A DNA stretch of 60,000 nt, taken from Cryptomeria japonica. Its lineage: Eukaryota > Streptophyta > Pinopsida > Cupressales > Cupressaceae. The stretch is from assembly GCF_030272615.1 (NCBI RefSeq), contig NC_081409.1:202166449-202226448 (forward strand), in the 5' to 3' direction. The notes under the pieces are model-generated. The model searched no databases, was not told the origin of the DNA, and saw only the letters and a list, made by a program, of their open reading frames with translations. Of this stretch, positions 45,573 through 57,828 are shown piece by piece. The position numbers and the translations under genes were made by a program. Numbering within the stretch: position 1 is the first letter of the stretch; every line of letters starts with the position of its first letter.

Positions 45573-46571
45573 TGTATACACCTAAAAATGGTCTGAAGAT
45601 AATTAATTAAATAAGCAATTATTTAATTAATCTCCCTCCACAATTTAATTGAATTCACTAAGCAATTTGATTAGATTTCCCCTTTCATCTACTTATTAAT
45701 AAATCTAAGGATTTATCTAATAGGTTCACTTTCATTTCACCCCTTTAATTAATTCATCCAAATTAATTAATTCCTCCCATCAAATTCATTTCTTCTAAAT
45801 CCACTAATTAATTAAAACAAATCAAATTCATGAGTTGTTGAGATTAATTAGCCTTTTCCTATTATTTGAATTTTTAAATTCAAATTCTCCTAACTTCTAC
45901 CACTCCTTAACCTAACCATTCCTAAACCTAACCCATTCTACCTACCCCCATGCCCCTTTCATCCAACCTCTTCTAGAACCTTTGTGACACTTGTCATTAA
46001 GTGTTCCCTTTCATCCCATCTCTTCTAGAAGCCTCTTGACACTTGTCACCATAGAGATGACAGATGTTCCCTTTAATCCAACCCCTTTGCCAACTTCCTC
46101 CAATTTAACCATTGATAGCTTCAAATCAATCTTGACCTTTGATTCTTGCCACCTCACCCCTAGCCTTGGGAAATCCTATAAATAGACCTCATTTTGGAGA
46201 ACAAAGGGTCCCAATTTGATCCATCTCATTTTGCATTCAATCATTCTTAGCATTGTTATCATGCTCAATTTTAGCTTAATTGCATCTTAATCTTAGTTCA
46301 TTTTCCAGATCAATCATGAAATCATATAGCTTAATCATGCTATCATTTCTAGATCATGCATCTTCATCATTTAAATCCTACATTTAAGTGTAGTCAAGTC
46401 ACTGGAATTTGCATAACAAGATCTAAGAGCATTTTTCCTACTCGCATTTACTATGAGGCAATAAGTCGATTAGCTATGGTTTTACATTTCATTGTTTTAA
46501 TTCACTAACCATTGCTTGTAATGATTTATTGAGTGCATTGTGTTTACAGGTACACTTCATAGAGCATGACA
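45573..46571 (+). repeat. Element A 5' LTR
   Basis: TGTATACACC to GCATGACA, 999 bp. It matches 57829-58649 with about 20 substitutions and three small indels over 0.82 kb (counted by eye). TATAAATAG at 46177-46185 is the likely promoter box and is identical in the 3' copy (58418-58426). Confidence 0.9.
46177..46185 (+). promoter_or_regulatory. TATA box of element A LTR
   Basis: TATAAATAG, conserved in both LTRs. Confidence 0.65.
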
Positions 46572-46574
46572 TTT

Positions 46575-46591
46575 TGGTGCCCATCGTGGGG
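46575..46591 (+). other. Element A primer-binding site
   Basis: TGGTGCCCATCGTGGGG starts 3 bp after the LTR. It resembles the TGGCGCCCACCGTGGGG site frequent in Tat-type elements. Confidence 0.7.
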
Positions 46592-48706
46592 TCGGAATCA
46601 TCACTTTTGGCCTCTTAATCTTCAGGAAACTTCATCTCTGTCTGGCTCTGGTTCAGAAATTCGTACGAGTTGCCTTTTCAGCTCATACGAACTTCCTTTC
46701 AACTTAGGACTACACCTCATCCTGACTCATACTAGGTATAAATCTGTGTCATACGAGGTTTTATGTAGCAAATTCTTTATTCGCTCTAGCTCATTCCTGT
46801 GTCGTACGAGCTGATTTGCACTGTCGTACTATATCTAATTCTATTTCATATGAATTTTTGGCCACAAAATCCTATGTCGTACGAGTTCATTTTGGTCTCT
46901 AGGTGAAATCTAAATATTTGCCATTCTGTCTGATAAATCATATCGTATGAGTTTTTGCATCTGTGATTTTTTGATAGACTGCATGTTAGGGTTTTCTGAT
47001 TCTAATTTGAAATTTTCTAACGCTAACCCTGACTAGTTTATGAGATTTTTGGCAGCCTAACTCTTTTCTACAGGATGATTGATGAAGATACGCTTGTCAA
47101 AGACATAATTCAAAAACCAATCAATGACTACTAATGAATCTATTTTGCAGGTTACCTATGAATCCAACTAAACTTTGTGTATTCATAAAGTTTTCTAGGC
47201 ACACTTCAATTTTGCTAAAGGAAATGAACAATCATGTATTTCATGTATTTGATGATAGGAGAGTATGCTCTCACCTTTCTTCGATGATCAGAAAGCTAGA
47301 CTCATCTTTTACTTTCATTAGTACATTTCTTTAGCATGCCTGCCCTCCCAAGGAGTAATAACTCTTAGCCCTTAAGGCCGGTGAGAGGGGAACAACCTAA
47401 GTGGGAATGGCTAACGCCAAGTAATCCAACCCACTATAAAATAAATGTGTTTTTGATGAAAATCAAAGCAATGGCAGTGCTCAGGAATAGCTCTCCTCCA
47501 TACCTTCAGGTATATCAAACCTTGGTTTTCAAGACTAGGAGACCTCTTAATTGAGTTTAAACCCCAACGCACCAAACGGATCCCTTACTAGTGCCAGTTA
47601 AAATAGAAGCTACCCAATTCACCTCCGAAAGCATGATAATCTTTGTGCAAGAGAGATAGTAACTCTCCCAAGACACTTGCCATATCGTGCCCCCATTAGC
47701 ATTTGGAGTTGGATAATACGGCATTGAGAATCCATTGTGTGAGACTCAGCGGCCGTATTCTGATTAGCTATTGGGTGTGTACCTAAGTCAACAAGAAAAG
47801 GTTTTCATTCTCAGCCATCTTCCTTAGGGTTTAGCTTGATTGAGAGTCACTTATCACATCATGTGTTTGTTGTGTATTCATCCCTAAATTGGAAAATCAG
47901 ACACTTAAACTAGAAAACCAAAGTAAAATATCAAAATTCAGTGATCAAAACTCAAACAAACAAACACTTTTTATCACTATTCAAATACCTGTCGTATGAG
48001 TCAAGATTCTCTGTCGTACTATTTTATCTTCTATCGTATAGGTCAAGGTTCTATGTCATACAAAACACTGCTTTACACATGAGGTCACTAGTCTGTCATT
48101 CTGTTATGTATCTCTTGTCGTCCTATGCTGCATAATCTGTCATACAAAATTCTGCATTTGTCTGTCCAGAGCTGTGTTTTACATACTTGTTTCAGATTTG
48201 TCATTTCTGCCGGATCAATTTGTAGTAAACATAAACACATGTTATCTGTTACTCTGTGCTTATATTGTCTCCTTGGTTCACTTGGTCAAGTTATCATCCG
48301 TCAAAATCAGACTCTAGAAAATATACACCTTAATATTTTCAAGTGCTTACCCTCAACAAGTTCAAGATCTAAACATCTCAAAGTGCATTATCACCCTCTT
48401 TGGTAAACTAATCACTCAAACATAGTTTCTCATCAGGATCAATCATCCTTTATCATGGAACTGAAATGTTTGGTCAGGATAATCTTGTCCCACATCGTAG
48501 GATATATCGTTCCTACTAGACTTGGTTCTTATCAAATCACCATCATTGCACTACTAAACCGAAGATCGAAAAACTTGCAAACCTTTAAACACTTGAATCA
48601 TCTTTTAGTGTCATATCGAGCTATCACACTTACCTTAACAATTGATCACTTACTCAAAACAACCTTTTGGACAATCGAATTCTAGCACAATATCTAACAC
48701 ACGTGT
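46592..48706 (+). other. Element A untranslated leader with recurrent TCGTACGAG motifs
   Basis: No coding frame is supported over 2.1 kb. STCGTAYGAG-like motifs recur at 46661, 46683, 46749, 46802, 46823, 46877, 46943, 47992 and, with more changes, near 48015, 48033, 48056, 48118 and 48140. Confidence 0.6.
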
Positions 48707-50790
48707 ATGCCCGTTTTAACTAGAGCTCAGAAACAAAAAATCGCAGAGATAGAAATCGAAACATTGGAAACAATCTCAAACATGGAACATGAAGATGAAA
48801 TACAAGTTGAAGAAGAAATAATAGAACAAAACATCAAAGACATCAAAAAGGATCCTCAATTTGACAAATTCATGCGGAAATTATTAGAGGAAGAAAAAGA
48901 AAAATACTTCCTAATGTTATCCAAATCAGGTGCTACACTTCCCCAAGATTTTGATATAAACAAATTGAAACAAAAGAAAAGTGTCCCTCCCCCTAATAAC
49001 GAACAATATGAGGACAGCTTTGGTATTCGTATGAATGACACATCAATTCCCAATAACACCAGAACCAATGAAGAAACCTACATACCTAGAAGAGATGAAG
49101 TAGAAATCTTGAATAACATCCAATCCAATGAAGACACAAGAAGGACTAGAGATGAAACAAGAAGAGATCCAGATCCTCCTAGAATGCAAAATCATGGTCA
49201 CGCAAGAGCAAATCATGTCGATAATCCTATCACAATTCTCACACAACAACTACAAGCAATGCAAACACAAATTCAAGCTATGCAAAGAGGAAATGTTAGA
49301 CGATACTCACTTCAAGAAATCAGTCCTTGTCCATTTGACAAAAACCTAAACATGATACCATTTCCTATAGGTTTTGAAACACCTAGATACAAAAAATATG
49401 ATGGAAGCACTGATCCTCAAGATCATATACGAGAATTTTGCACAATGAGTATGGAGTTTACACATGAGGATACCTACTTGATGAGATTATTCCCAAAAAG
49501 CTTAACTGGATTAGCTATGGAATGGTTCTCCAAACATCCACCTGGAATCGGATCATTTTCAGAGTTGGTGGATAAGTTTATCTCACAATACTCTTACAAC
49601 ATACAACATGAAGTAACAATTCTAGACTTATGTAATGCAAAACAAAAGAGTGGAGAACCTTTCATGACATTTTTACAATGATGGAGATAGTTAGCCTCGC
49701 GGTATCCTCGTACAATTCTAGAATATGAAAAAATGGACATATTTATTGACAACTTGAATGATCAAATGAGTTATCACTTAAAAATCCAAGGAAATCAAAG
49801 TTTCAAAAAAATGGTCGATAATGGAATCAGAATGGAGGAAGCCATAATAAAGAAAGGTGAGTTAAAAATATGCAAAGGTGTCCATCCACCTAACAACAAC
49901 AATAACAACAATCACAATCACAAACATGAGTTTTGGAATAGAAATCGAAATGTCGTCAATGATGGAATAATGGATAACAACAATGTGAAACCAAAACAAC
50001 CGATTTTTAATTTATCCACTCACTCAGCAGGGGATCAGCAAAACAACAATCACCAAAGAGCAACCATCAAAACTTTCTTTCAAAGACAATTTACAGACAT
50101 TGGTGAACCCCTTGGATCAACACTAAAGACACTTATCGCAAACAAATTGATCACTTTACTAGAAGAAAGGAACTACGAACCTCAAATCAAACCATATTGG
50201 TGGAATGATAATCAATATTACGATTTCCATTGAAACAAGGGACATCACATAGATAGTTGTCAGAAGTTGAAACATATCATACAAGATATGATTGATAATG
50301 GAGTAATAACAGTGGATGGACATACAACAAATGAATCTCATACAAATTTTAAAACTTTGCTTCCAAACTATGAGAAAGGTGAATCATCAAAAAAAAACAA
50401 TGGTAAGGGTAAATCGAAGGTAAACTATGCTCATACATATGACAATGTGGTGAATGTGATTGTAGTTATAGAAAAACAAAATCAAGAACATGCTAAAGCT
50501 ATCACAAGAAGCAAAGCTAAAGTTGTTTTGCTAGGTCCTACAATAAACACATCATTTGCTATAGCAAAACAATACAATCTAGTGGAGCAATTGTAGAAAA
50601 CACCTGCCCAAATATCAATCTTAGAAATTTTAAAGCTTTCACCTGCACATAAAGAAATTCTTGAACGAGCATTAGTAGATACCATAGTATCCAAAGATAT
50701 TAATATCGATCAATTCCAAACCATGGTGGGACACCTCACAACCCCTCATTGCTTATCATTCACTGAAGAAGATGGCATGTCCTTGTAACA
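48707..50790 (+). pseudogene. Element A Gag
   Basis: ATG at 48707 opens 324 codons: a charged N-terminus, then the retrotransposon Gag (capsid-like) domain near 49350-49680 with YDGSTDPQDHIREF and LTGLAMEWFSKHPPGIGSF. Two stops at 49680 and 49692 break it. It reopens at 49733 (IDNLNDQMSYHLKIQG), followed by an Asn/His-rich stretch (49890-49930) and a degenerate zinc-knuckle-like FHxNKGHHIDSCQKLKHII near 50225. Further stops occur at 50232 and 50594. It would coat the RNA in the particle. It is not functional as it stands. Confidence 0.85.
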
Positions 50791-51118
50791 CCCTCACAAT
50801 GCTCCTTTGCATATTGAAGTCATCATTCACAAAACGCGAGTTAAGCATGTTCTAATAGATGGTGGAGCTAGCCTAAATATTTGCTCATTGAGTCTTGTTC
50901 ATGCCTTAGGATATTCAAAAGATGTAGTTGATGTCTGGAAAAGAATCACCATAAAAGCCTATGATGAAGAAGAACGTTCCTCCAAGGAAATTGTGATACT
51001 ACCCATTAGAGTGGGACCACTACAAAAAGATACAGCATGCCAAGTTCTAGACTTGGATTTATCATATAATGTACTCTTGGGAAGACCATGGATACATGAC
51101 GTACAAGTTGTCCCATAA
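50791..51118 (+). pseudogene. Element A aspartic protease
   Basis: The catalytic motif VLIDGGASLNI is intact near 50848-50880, and LLGRPWIHD near 51080-51106 is the flap-distal conserved block. The order is that of Tat-type proteases. The frame closes with TAA at 51116. Confidence 0.85.
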
Positions 51119-52860
51119 ACATACCACCAGTGTGTAAAATTTCCATGCAATGGACAAGAAAATACAATCTCGGCAAATGTGAATCCAATCCAATATTGCA
51201 GCAATCTAAAAATGACCCAAGAAGTCATTGTTCCACATAACAGGGAGGCATCATCTTCGAGCACACAATCCAAGGAATGGTCATTTGCATCAATTCTATC
51301 AAGCATGGAGAAACAAATGCAGCTAAGAGATCGAGGGAATGGAGAATATTCAATATCACAATTACCACTTTCTCCTAAATCCTTGGGAAAACCATCAAAA
51401 TCTAAACAACAATGAATTGTGAAATATCTTCCAATATTTGATGGAGAATCCATTAGTGCTGGAACTTTATCAGAGGAGACAGAAGACAAAGATGTGCTAT
51501 AGTGGCTATACAAAGATGAAGAAGTACAAAAGGTCAACAATGTTAGAATACCTATAGAAAAATGTGGAAAAGGATTCAACATTCTTTGATGGATGCGATA
51601 CACTAGGACAGACCCTATAGGAAAAAGAAAAGAAGGTATCTCAGAACCTATTCAACCTCATACTCAGCAGACTAATGACAAAACAGGCTTAGGGTATGGA
51701 CAAGTCACTCTACCAGAAGAAACATCTTTTCATCAACAACAAGAGGAATATTAAAATAGACAAGAACAACTGGCAATTGAAAGGGAAGAAAAATCAGCTA
51801 AGCAACAAGCACAGATCAACCAAAAATGGAAAAAGCAGCAAGCTTCAAATCAACAAGAGAAACAAACTAAAAACATCTCTCAAGCAGCATTAAATCTCAA
51901 TCAAAACAAGAAAGAAGCTGATATAAGTCCAGGAGAACTCATAGAAAAGTTGACAAAACTCAATCTCAGTCCTAAAGAAGTTGAATATGAAAGAAGGAAA
52001 AGTATAGCCAAAAAAGCAGAAGAAATGCTATATGATCAAATCTATAGATTGCAGGCTGCAAGTGATATAGATTCTAATGAATGGGAATGGGATTCCTATC
52101 ACTCTGAAGAATCAACTGAAGAAAAATGCTTTGAAGAAGATGTAGAAGTTGATGTAGTTCACATGTATGCAGGACAAACGTCAGGAACTAGTTCACTTGA
52201 ATTAGAATCACATTCGACTAACTTGGACTTAACCAAGGACAATCAGGAACTTCTTACGCAAGATCATTGTAATGAGAGTACCATCTTAGCCATCAACATA
52301 CATATTGAAAACTTTGATATGTCCATCATGACTCTTGAAACCCTCGAAACATCCCAACCTGAAGACCCTGTACCTCTAATCCATCCTAAGCTTATTGATT
52401 GGGAAAATGAAGGACATACTGCTATTGATACTTTTCCAAATGACCATGCCTTATCTATATATCTTAACGCAATCAAACCTGTGACAACTCTCACCAGGAA
52501 TTTCAGCAACTCATCTTCCAGTTAAGTAGGTGCCAAATCTCCTAGTCGCAAAAGTGAAAATAAAGAAAAGAATATCAGGTCTAATACTGAAAACCATTTA
52601 TTGGCACCATTAGACCAAGAAAAGGTAAAAACAAAGGACGAATCTAATGGTGAAAACCTCCTTGAGGCGTTGGAAGATGGGAGATTTGACACTTTACCTA
52701 AACACTATCAAGAAAGATCATCCATTTTGATTGAACCAACAGAGGCAGTTAACATTGGCACAACAGAGCAACCAAAGATTCTTCATCCAGCAACATCTTT
52801 ATCAGAAGAAGAAATGAAACAATATATGGAATTCTTCAAGCAGCGGCAAATCAATTTTGC
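51119..52860 (+). pseudogene. Element A linker with G-patch-like module
   Basis: Between protease and RT. 51543-51702 encodes EKCGKGFNIL, a stop, IGKRKEGISEPIQ and DKTGLGYGQ, which matches G-patch spacing (aromatic-hydrophobic start, GL/IG-KR-xEGI-xPI, GLGY end). It is followed by a Gln/Lys-rich stretch (51700-51950) and an acidic region with WEWDSYHSEES (near 52082). Five stops break the frame. G-patch domains after protease are known from betaretroviruses; the function here is unknown. Confidence 0.6.
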
Positions 52861-52863
52861 CTA

Positions 52864-54220
52864 GTCATATGTAGACATGCTAGGGTTAGATCCAGAGCTT
52901 ATTATGCATCATTTGAATGTTAGTCCAGGAGCTAAACCATTCAAACAAAAATTAAGAAAAATACATCCGCATATCGTTCTCCTAGTCAAAGCCAAACTAA
53001 AGTAATTACTGGATGTAGGATTTGTCAGACCAGTAGCTTATCGTCAATGGGTATCCAACATTGTTCCTATTTCAAAACCAGATAAAAGCATCAAAATATG
53101 CACAGACTTCAGAGATCTTAATAATACATGTCCAGAGGATGACTTTCCTTTGCCTAACATCGACATCATTGTAGATTTAACTGCTAGACACTCCATGTTT
53201 TCTTTAATGCATGGTTTCTCCAGATACAATCAGATCAAAATAGCACTCGAAGATCAAGAAAAGACAGCTTTCACATGCCCATGGGGTACTTTTTGTTGGA
53301 ACGTCATGCCTTTTGGATTAAAGAACATAGGTGCTACATATCAAAGAGTTATGACAACTATATTCCATGACATGATGCATACATTCATGGAAGACTATGT
53401 GGATGACATATTAGCTAAATCCTACAACAGAGAACATATAGAGATACTAGAAAAGATCTTTGACGGGTTAGAACAATACAAGCTAAGGCTAAACCCTAAG
53501 AAATGTGCCTTTAGTGTAACTTTAGGAAAGCTATTGGGATACATTGTTTCAGCAAGAGGCATCGAAGTAGATCCAGCTAAGGTAAAAGCAATCATGAAAA
53601 TGGCATCTCCCAAGAATATCAGTCAACTGAGATCACTACAAGGAAGACTCCAATCAATCAGAAGATTTGTGGCTCAACTAGCAGATAAATGTCAACCATT
53701 TACACATCTATTGCACAAACATGTTAATTTCAAATGGGACCATCAATGTGAAGAAGAATTCAACAAGATCAAGGCATATCTCATGCAACCACCTGTTCCA
53801 ATGTCACCAATTCCAGGAAAGCCATTATTACTCTATGTATCAACTACCGAAGCATCATTGGGAGTTTTTCTCGCACAATAGGATAAGGAAGGAAAAGAAT
53901 GAGCCATCTACTATATCGGCAGAATACTAGTGGGATATGAGATCAACTATTTATCAATAGAAAAAGCATGCTTGGCAGTAGTTTTTGCTTCTCAAAAACT
54001 ACGACACTATCTACTATCTCACTCCATCAAGTTAATTGCTAAAATTGATCCTCTAAAATATTTGCTCAGCAAAGCCACATTGAAAGGAGGACTAGCAAAA
54101 TGGATCATGATTCTAAGAGAGTTTGATATCGAATATGTTGACAAAAAAGCTATCAAGGGACAAATCATCGCAGATCAACTAGAAGAGTCACCACTTCAAG
54201 ACGATCATCCTTTATAGATT
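52864..54220 (+). pseudogene. Element A reverse transcriptase and first RNase H
   Basis: RT: LDPELIMHHLNVSPGAKPF, KICTDFRDLNNTCPEDDFPL, then SMFSLMHGFSRYNQI, where the usual catalytic Asp (MDGFSGYNQI in relatives) is His. TFMEDYVDDILAKS keeps the YxDD box near 53400. The connection has GKLLGYIVSARGIEVDP. RNase H near 53810-54200: LLLYVSTTEASLGVFLAQ and EKACLAVVFASQKLRHYLL, lacking the usual first Asp, as in many Tat elements where this domain is degenerate. Stops at 52861, 53003, 53879 and 53900. Confidence 0.9.
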
Positions 54221-54646
54221 GAATTTCTTGATGCTGATATCTTAACAGTTACAACAAAAGCATGGCAACTATACTTTGATGGTTCATATACACAACATGG
54301 ATTAGGAGTAGGAATTTTATTCATCACACCACAAGGTCATACCATCCCAAAAGCATACAAATTAAGCTTTCCGTGCACAAACAATATAGAAGAGTATGAA
54401 GCATTGGTAACAGGTATCAAAATGGCTATAGAATAGAATATAACACAACTTCAAGTCTTTGGAGACTCTCAGCTCGTCATTAATCAAATCAATGATGACT
54501 ATCAAACAAAAGATGACAAACTCATGCCTTACAAAAAGATGGTGGATGATTTCAAGAAGTACTTTGTAGAAATAACTTTTGAACAAATTCCAAGAAATTA
54601 TAATAAAGCACCAGACGCCATGGCTACACTTCCTTCTCTATTGTAG
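54221..54646 (+). pseudogene. Element A second (archaeal-type) RNase H
   Basis: WQLYFDGSYTQHGLGVGI (Asp), NNIEEYEALVTGIKMAI (Glu), LQVFGDSQLVINQIN (Asp) and NKAPDAMATL (Asp) give all four catalytic residues in order. One stop (54434) splits it, and a further stop at 54644 ends it. Such an extra RNase H is diagnostic of the Tat branch, where it is thought to replace the degenerate first one. Confidence 0.9.
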
Positions 54647-56008
54647 ACACAAGAAAATCAACAGCGTTATGAATTCCTAGTTGAAGAGTTGTTTCACGCT
54701 GCCTTTAATTGTCCTGATTCTCAAACCATTTGTCAACTTATTCTACATAATTCCTCTCGCTATGGCCAAACTTACACATACCTGAAAGATAACATCTTAC
54801 CTCCCGACTTATCAAAGAATCAAAAGAGAAACTTAATTCGCCAATCCTCTCATTTTACTCTCATTGCAGATACCCTGTTTAAACGAGGTCTAGATGGTAC
54901 TCTTTTAAGATGTCTTGAACAAGAAGAATATGAGAAGACCTTATGTGAAGTCCATAACGACATTTGTGGTACTCATTCAAGTGGTCTTACCCTTTCAAAA
55001 AAACTCATACGCTTGGGCTATTATTGGCCGACCATGGAATGAGATTCTTTTCAGATAGCTAGAACATGCAAACAATGTCAAATCCATGGGAACTTGATTC
55101 ATGCACTAGCACAAGAACTTCATGCTTTAGCAATATCTTGGCCTTTTTGTCAATGGGGACTTGACCTGGTAGGAAAGATAAATCCTTCTTCATCTAATGG
55201 TCACAAATTCATCTTGGTAGCTATAGAATATTTCACAAAATGGATTGAAGTTGTACCTCTCATAAATATCTCAAGAAAACAAATTGCTGCATTTATCTTG
55301 AACTATGTCATCTGTCGCTATGGAATAGCAATGACCATTATCACTAATAATGGGTGACCATTCAAGAATCAAGGTGTACAAGAACTATGTGAGAAGTTCA
55401 AAATCCAGCACAGATTGTCCACACCATATTATCCATAGGGAAATGGGCAAGCAGAAACATCCAACAAAACTATTCTGAAAATCCTGAAAAAGATAGTGAA
55501 CGATGCCGGCAAAGATTGACACATTCAACTGAATCCTACTTTATGGGCTTACCGCACTAGTATCTGCACACCGAAAGGTGCCACACTTTTTCTCTTGTAT
55601 ATGGATCAGAAGCCATATTTCCAATCGAAGTAGAGATACCCTATCTACGTGTCACTAAAAGGTCTCATCCCAGATGAAGAACAACGAGTATCTAGACTAC
55701 AAGAGTTAGAACTGATCCATGAACAAAGACAAAATATCTTTGACCATCTAAAGGTATATCAGCAAAGAATGTGCCAGAGCTATAATCATAAGGTTAAACC
55801 ACAAATATTTCAAGTGGGAGAACTAGTGCTAAAGGAAAATCCATGTAAGCAAGCAGAACGAGAAAAGAAAGGAAAGTTTGAACCAGACTAGTTAGGTCCA
55901 TTTGTGGTCATAGCAGTATTTGGATTAGGAGCATATCAGCTGTCAACACAGGATGGCGATCAACTTGAAGAACCTATCAATAGCATGCATCTGAAAAAAA
56001 AATTTTAA
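54647..56008 (+). pseudogene. Element A integrase
   Basis: Zinc region: EVHNDICGTHSSGLTLSKK, then ARTCKQCQIHG (about 54945-55090). Core: QWGLDLVGKI, then VAIEYFTKWIE, in which the first catalytic Asp is Glu, and IITNNG, in which the second is Asn. QAETSNK near 55450 keeps the Glu. Stops at 55040, 55356, 55436, 55518 and 55889, with a frameshift near 55585. The C-terminal part ends in LGPFVVIAVFGLGAYQL near 55890-55950, stop at 56006. DNA joining activity would be lost. Confidence 0.88.
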
Positions 56009-56190
56009 AAAGTGAAAAATCAGGAAAAAAAAAATTTAAAGTGAAAAATCAGAAAAAAAAAAAAAAAAATCAAAAAAGGTGAAAAATCAAAAAAAATCAA
56101 AAAAAAAATTTTTAAAGTGAAAAATAAAAAAAAATCAAAAACAGTGAAAAAGTAGAAAAAATCCAAAAAAAATCAAATATTAGAAAAAGT
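56009..56190 (+). repeat. A-rich repeats GTGAAAAATCA in element A 3' UTR
   Basis: GTGAAAAATCARAAAAAAA units of variable length, about seven copies, adjoining the integrase stop. Confidence 0.85.
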
Positions 56191-57811
56191 GCAATAAAAA
56201 CAGATGGTGAAAACCTGGCAAACAGGCGCTATCTGTCCGCTAGCTCTTCCATCTATTAGTTCATGCATTTTTTCGCTTGCACCCATTCATCCTCCATCAG
56301 CGTTGATCATAATAAAGCTTTTGTACATGCGCAGGCATCCCAGGTGGCTTCTTGCCATGGTTTGGATCATTGAGTATATCATAACGACTTTGTTTCTAGG
56401 CTTGGGGAAAAATCCTACACTTAGTTGGGGGCAAATTCTTGATCATTTTGAGCTTAAGCAAACAGGTAGGACAATAGTTAGACAACTCTTATCAAGCGAA
56501 AACTGAGACACATCCAACATTGAACACGAGATCAAACTATCAATTATCAAGCTATCATAAAGTCAATCTAAGCACATCACACACTTTTCAGTGGATAATA
56601 TCTTTTTGGATAATGATTGTAACATGATTGCTTAACTTTTTGCTTTTCACTATCATGATTTCTGAGTGACTCCGGGATGTCATTGACTAGAGGAACAAGG
56701 AAGAAACATGATATTTTTCTTTTGTGTTGTCTGAAAATTAATCATTAATATGTGCAAATTTGTCTTAGGACATGATCATCGGAGTATCATTGAAGACATT
56801 TCCGATTTGCATATTGAAATGATTAATACTGTTTTTTTTATGCAAGCAACACTCAGGTCATCTTGGTTCAATTATACCTCGATGCTTGTGCTAACTTGCT
56901 ATATCAAAAATCTAGGAAAGTAGTGCTCAGGTCATCATGGTTTAATTATACCATCGATGTTTGCACTCACTTCCCACATTTCAAAAGCTCAATGATGACA
57001 AAACGCAAAAATCTAGTGACTGCTTCTGTCGTAGCTCTGCATTTCATTGCATTTTAGCTTGCATTTCACTCTTGCATGGGATCTCGCAAGCTCCTTTTAT
57101 CCAAGGTTAAATCTATCACAGGAATCATCAAAGTACCATCACAAGTGTATACACAATCAGAATGATGACTCATATCTCTTCAGATATTGTCGACCTAGCC
57201 CAAATCTCACGCTATCTTTCTCAACAGAATCAACAATCAGCATATCCAAAAATTTCTACAACTTGATATCAACAAACTATCATTTCTTTATCTAATCAAT
57301 CTTATCAAATCAAATCAATCAATCAAACCTAATCGATTTTGATCATGTCTTATACATGATGAATCCTTCCTAAAACAAGATGATCTGATTCTGATTCGTG
57401 TCTTATACAGGATGTATCCTTCCTGAAACCAGACGTTCTGATCATGTCTTATACAGGATGAATCCTTCCTGAAACCAGACGCTTTGATCATCGTTGTCTT
57501 ATACAGGATGAATCCTTCCTGAAACCAGACTGAATCTAATCAATCAAGATTTTTCAATCTTACCAATCTAATCAATCAAGCTAATCAAAGAACTCGCACT
57601 TTCATCAAACCACAATTGCAGAAATCAAATCAAATCTATCGACATATCAATTTTGCAAAGATCCAAAACACTCCAAAGATCAATTATCTCAATTGATCTC
57701 TCGAGGGGGCATCATCATACCACAATCTATCAATCAAGAGTTGGGCATCCTATCAAATCAATATCATCAAAATTAGATTATTCTTTGAATCAACGCGTCA
57801 TCACACCTCAC
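56191..57811. other. Element A 3' UTR
   Basis: No coding supported. Two copies of a segment of about 56 bp (CTCAGGTCATCWTGGTTYAAT and on) lie at 56843-56898 and 56921-56975. Confidence 0.6.
57341..57530 (+). repeat. Tandem repeat of about 41-45 bp, four units
   Basis: Units start near 57341, 57393, 57440 and 57486, each with GTCTTATACAGGATG and AATCCTTCCTGAAACCAGAC. The last three are almost identical. Confidence 0.9.
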
Positions 57812-57828
57812 TTCAAAGAGGGGCAAAA
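57812..57828 (+). other. Element A polypurine tract
   Basis: TTCAAAGAGGGGCAAAA directly before the LTR start at 57829. Confidence 0.8.

Noticed and set aside
50959-51603. 214-codon minus-strand frame over the element A protease
   Set aside because: It is antisense to recognisable protease and linker sequence, and its composition is that of a reverse-complement shadow.
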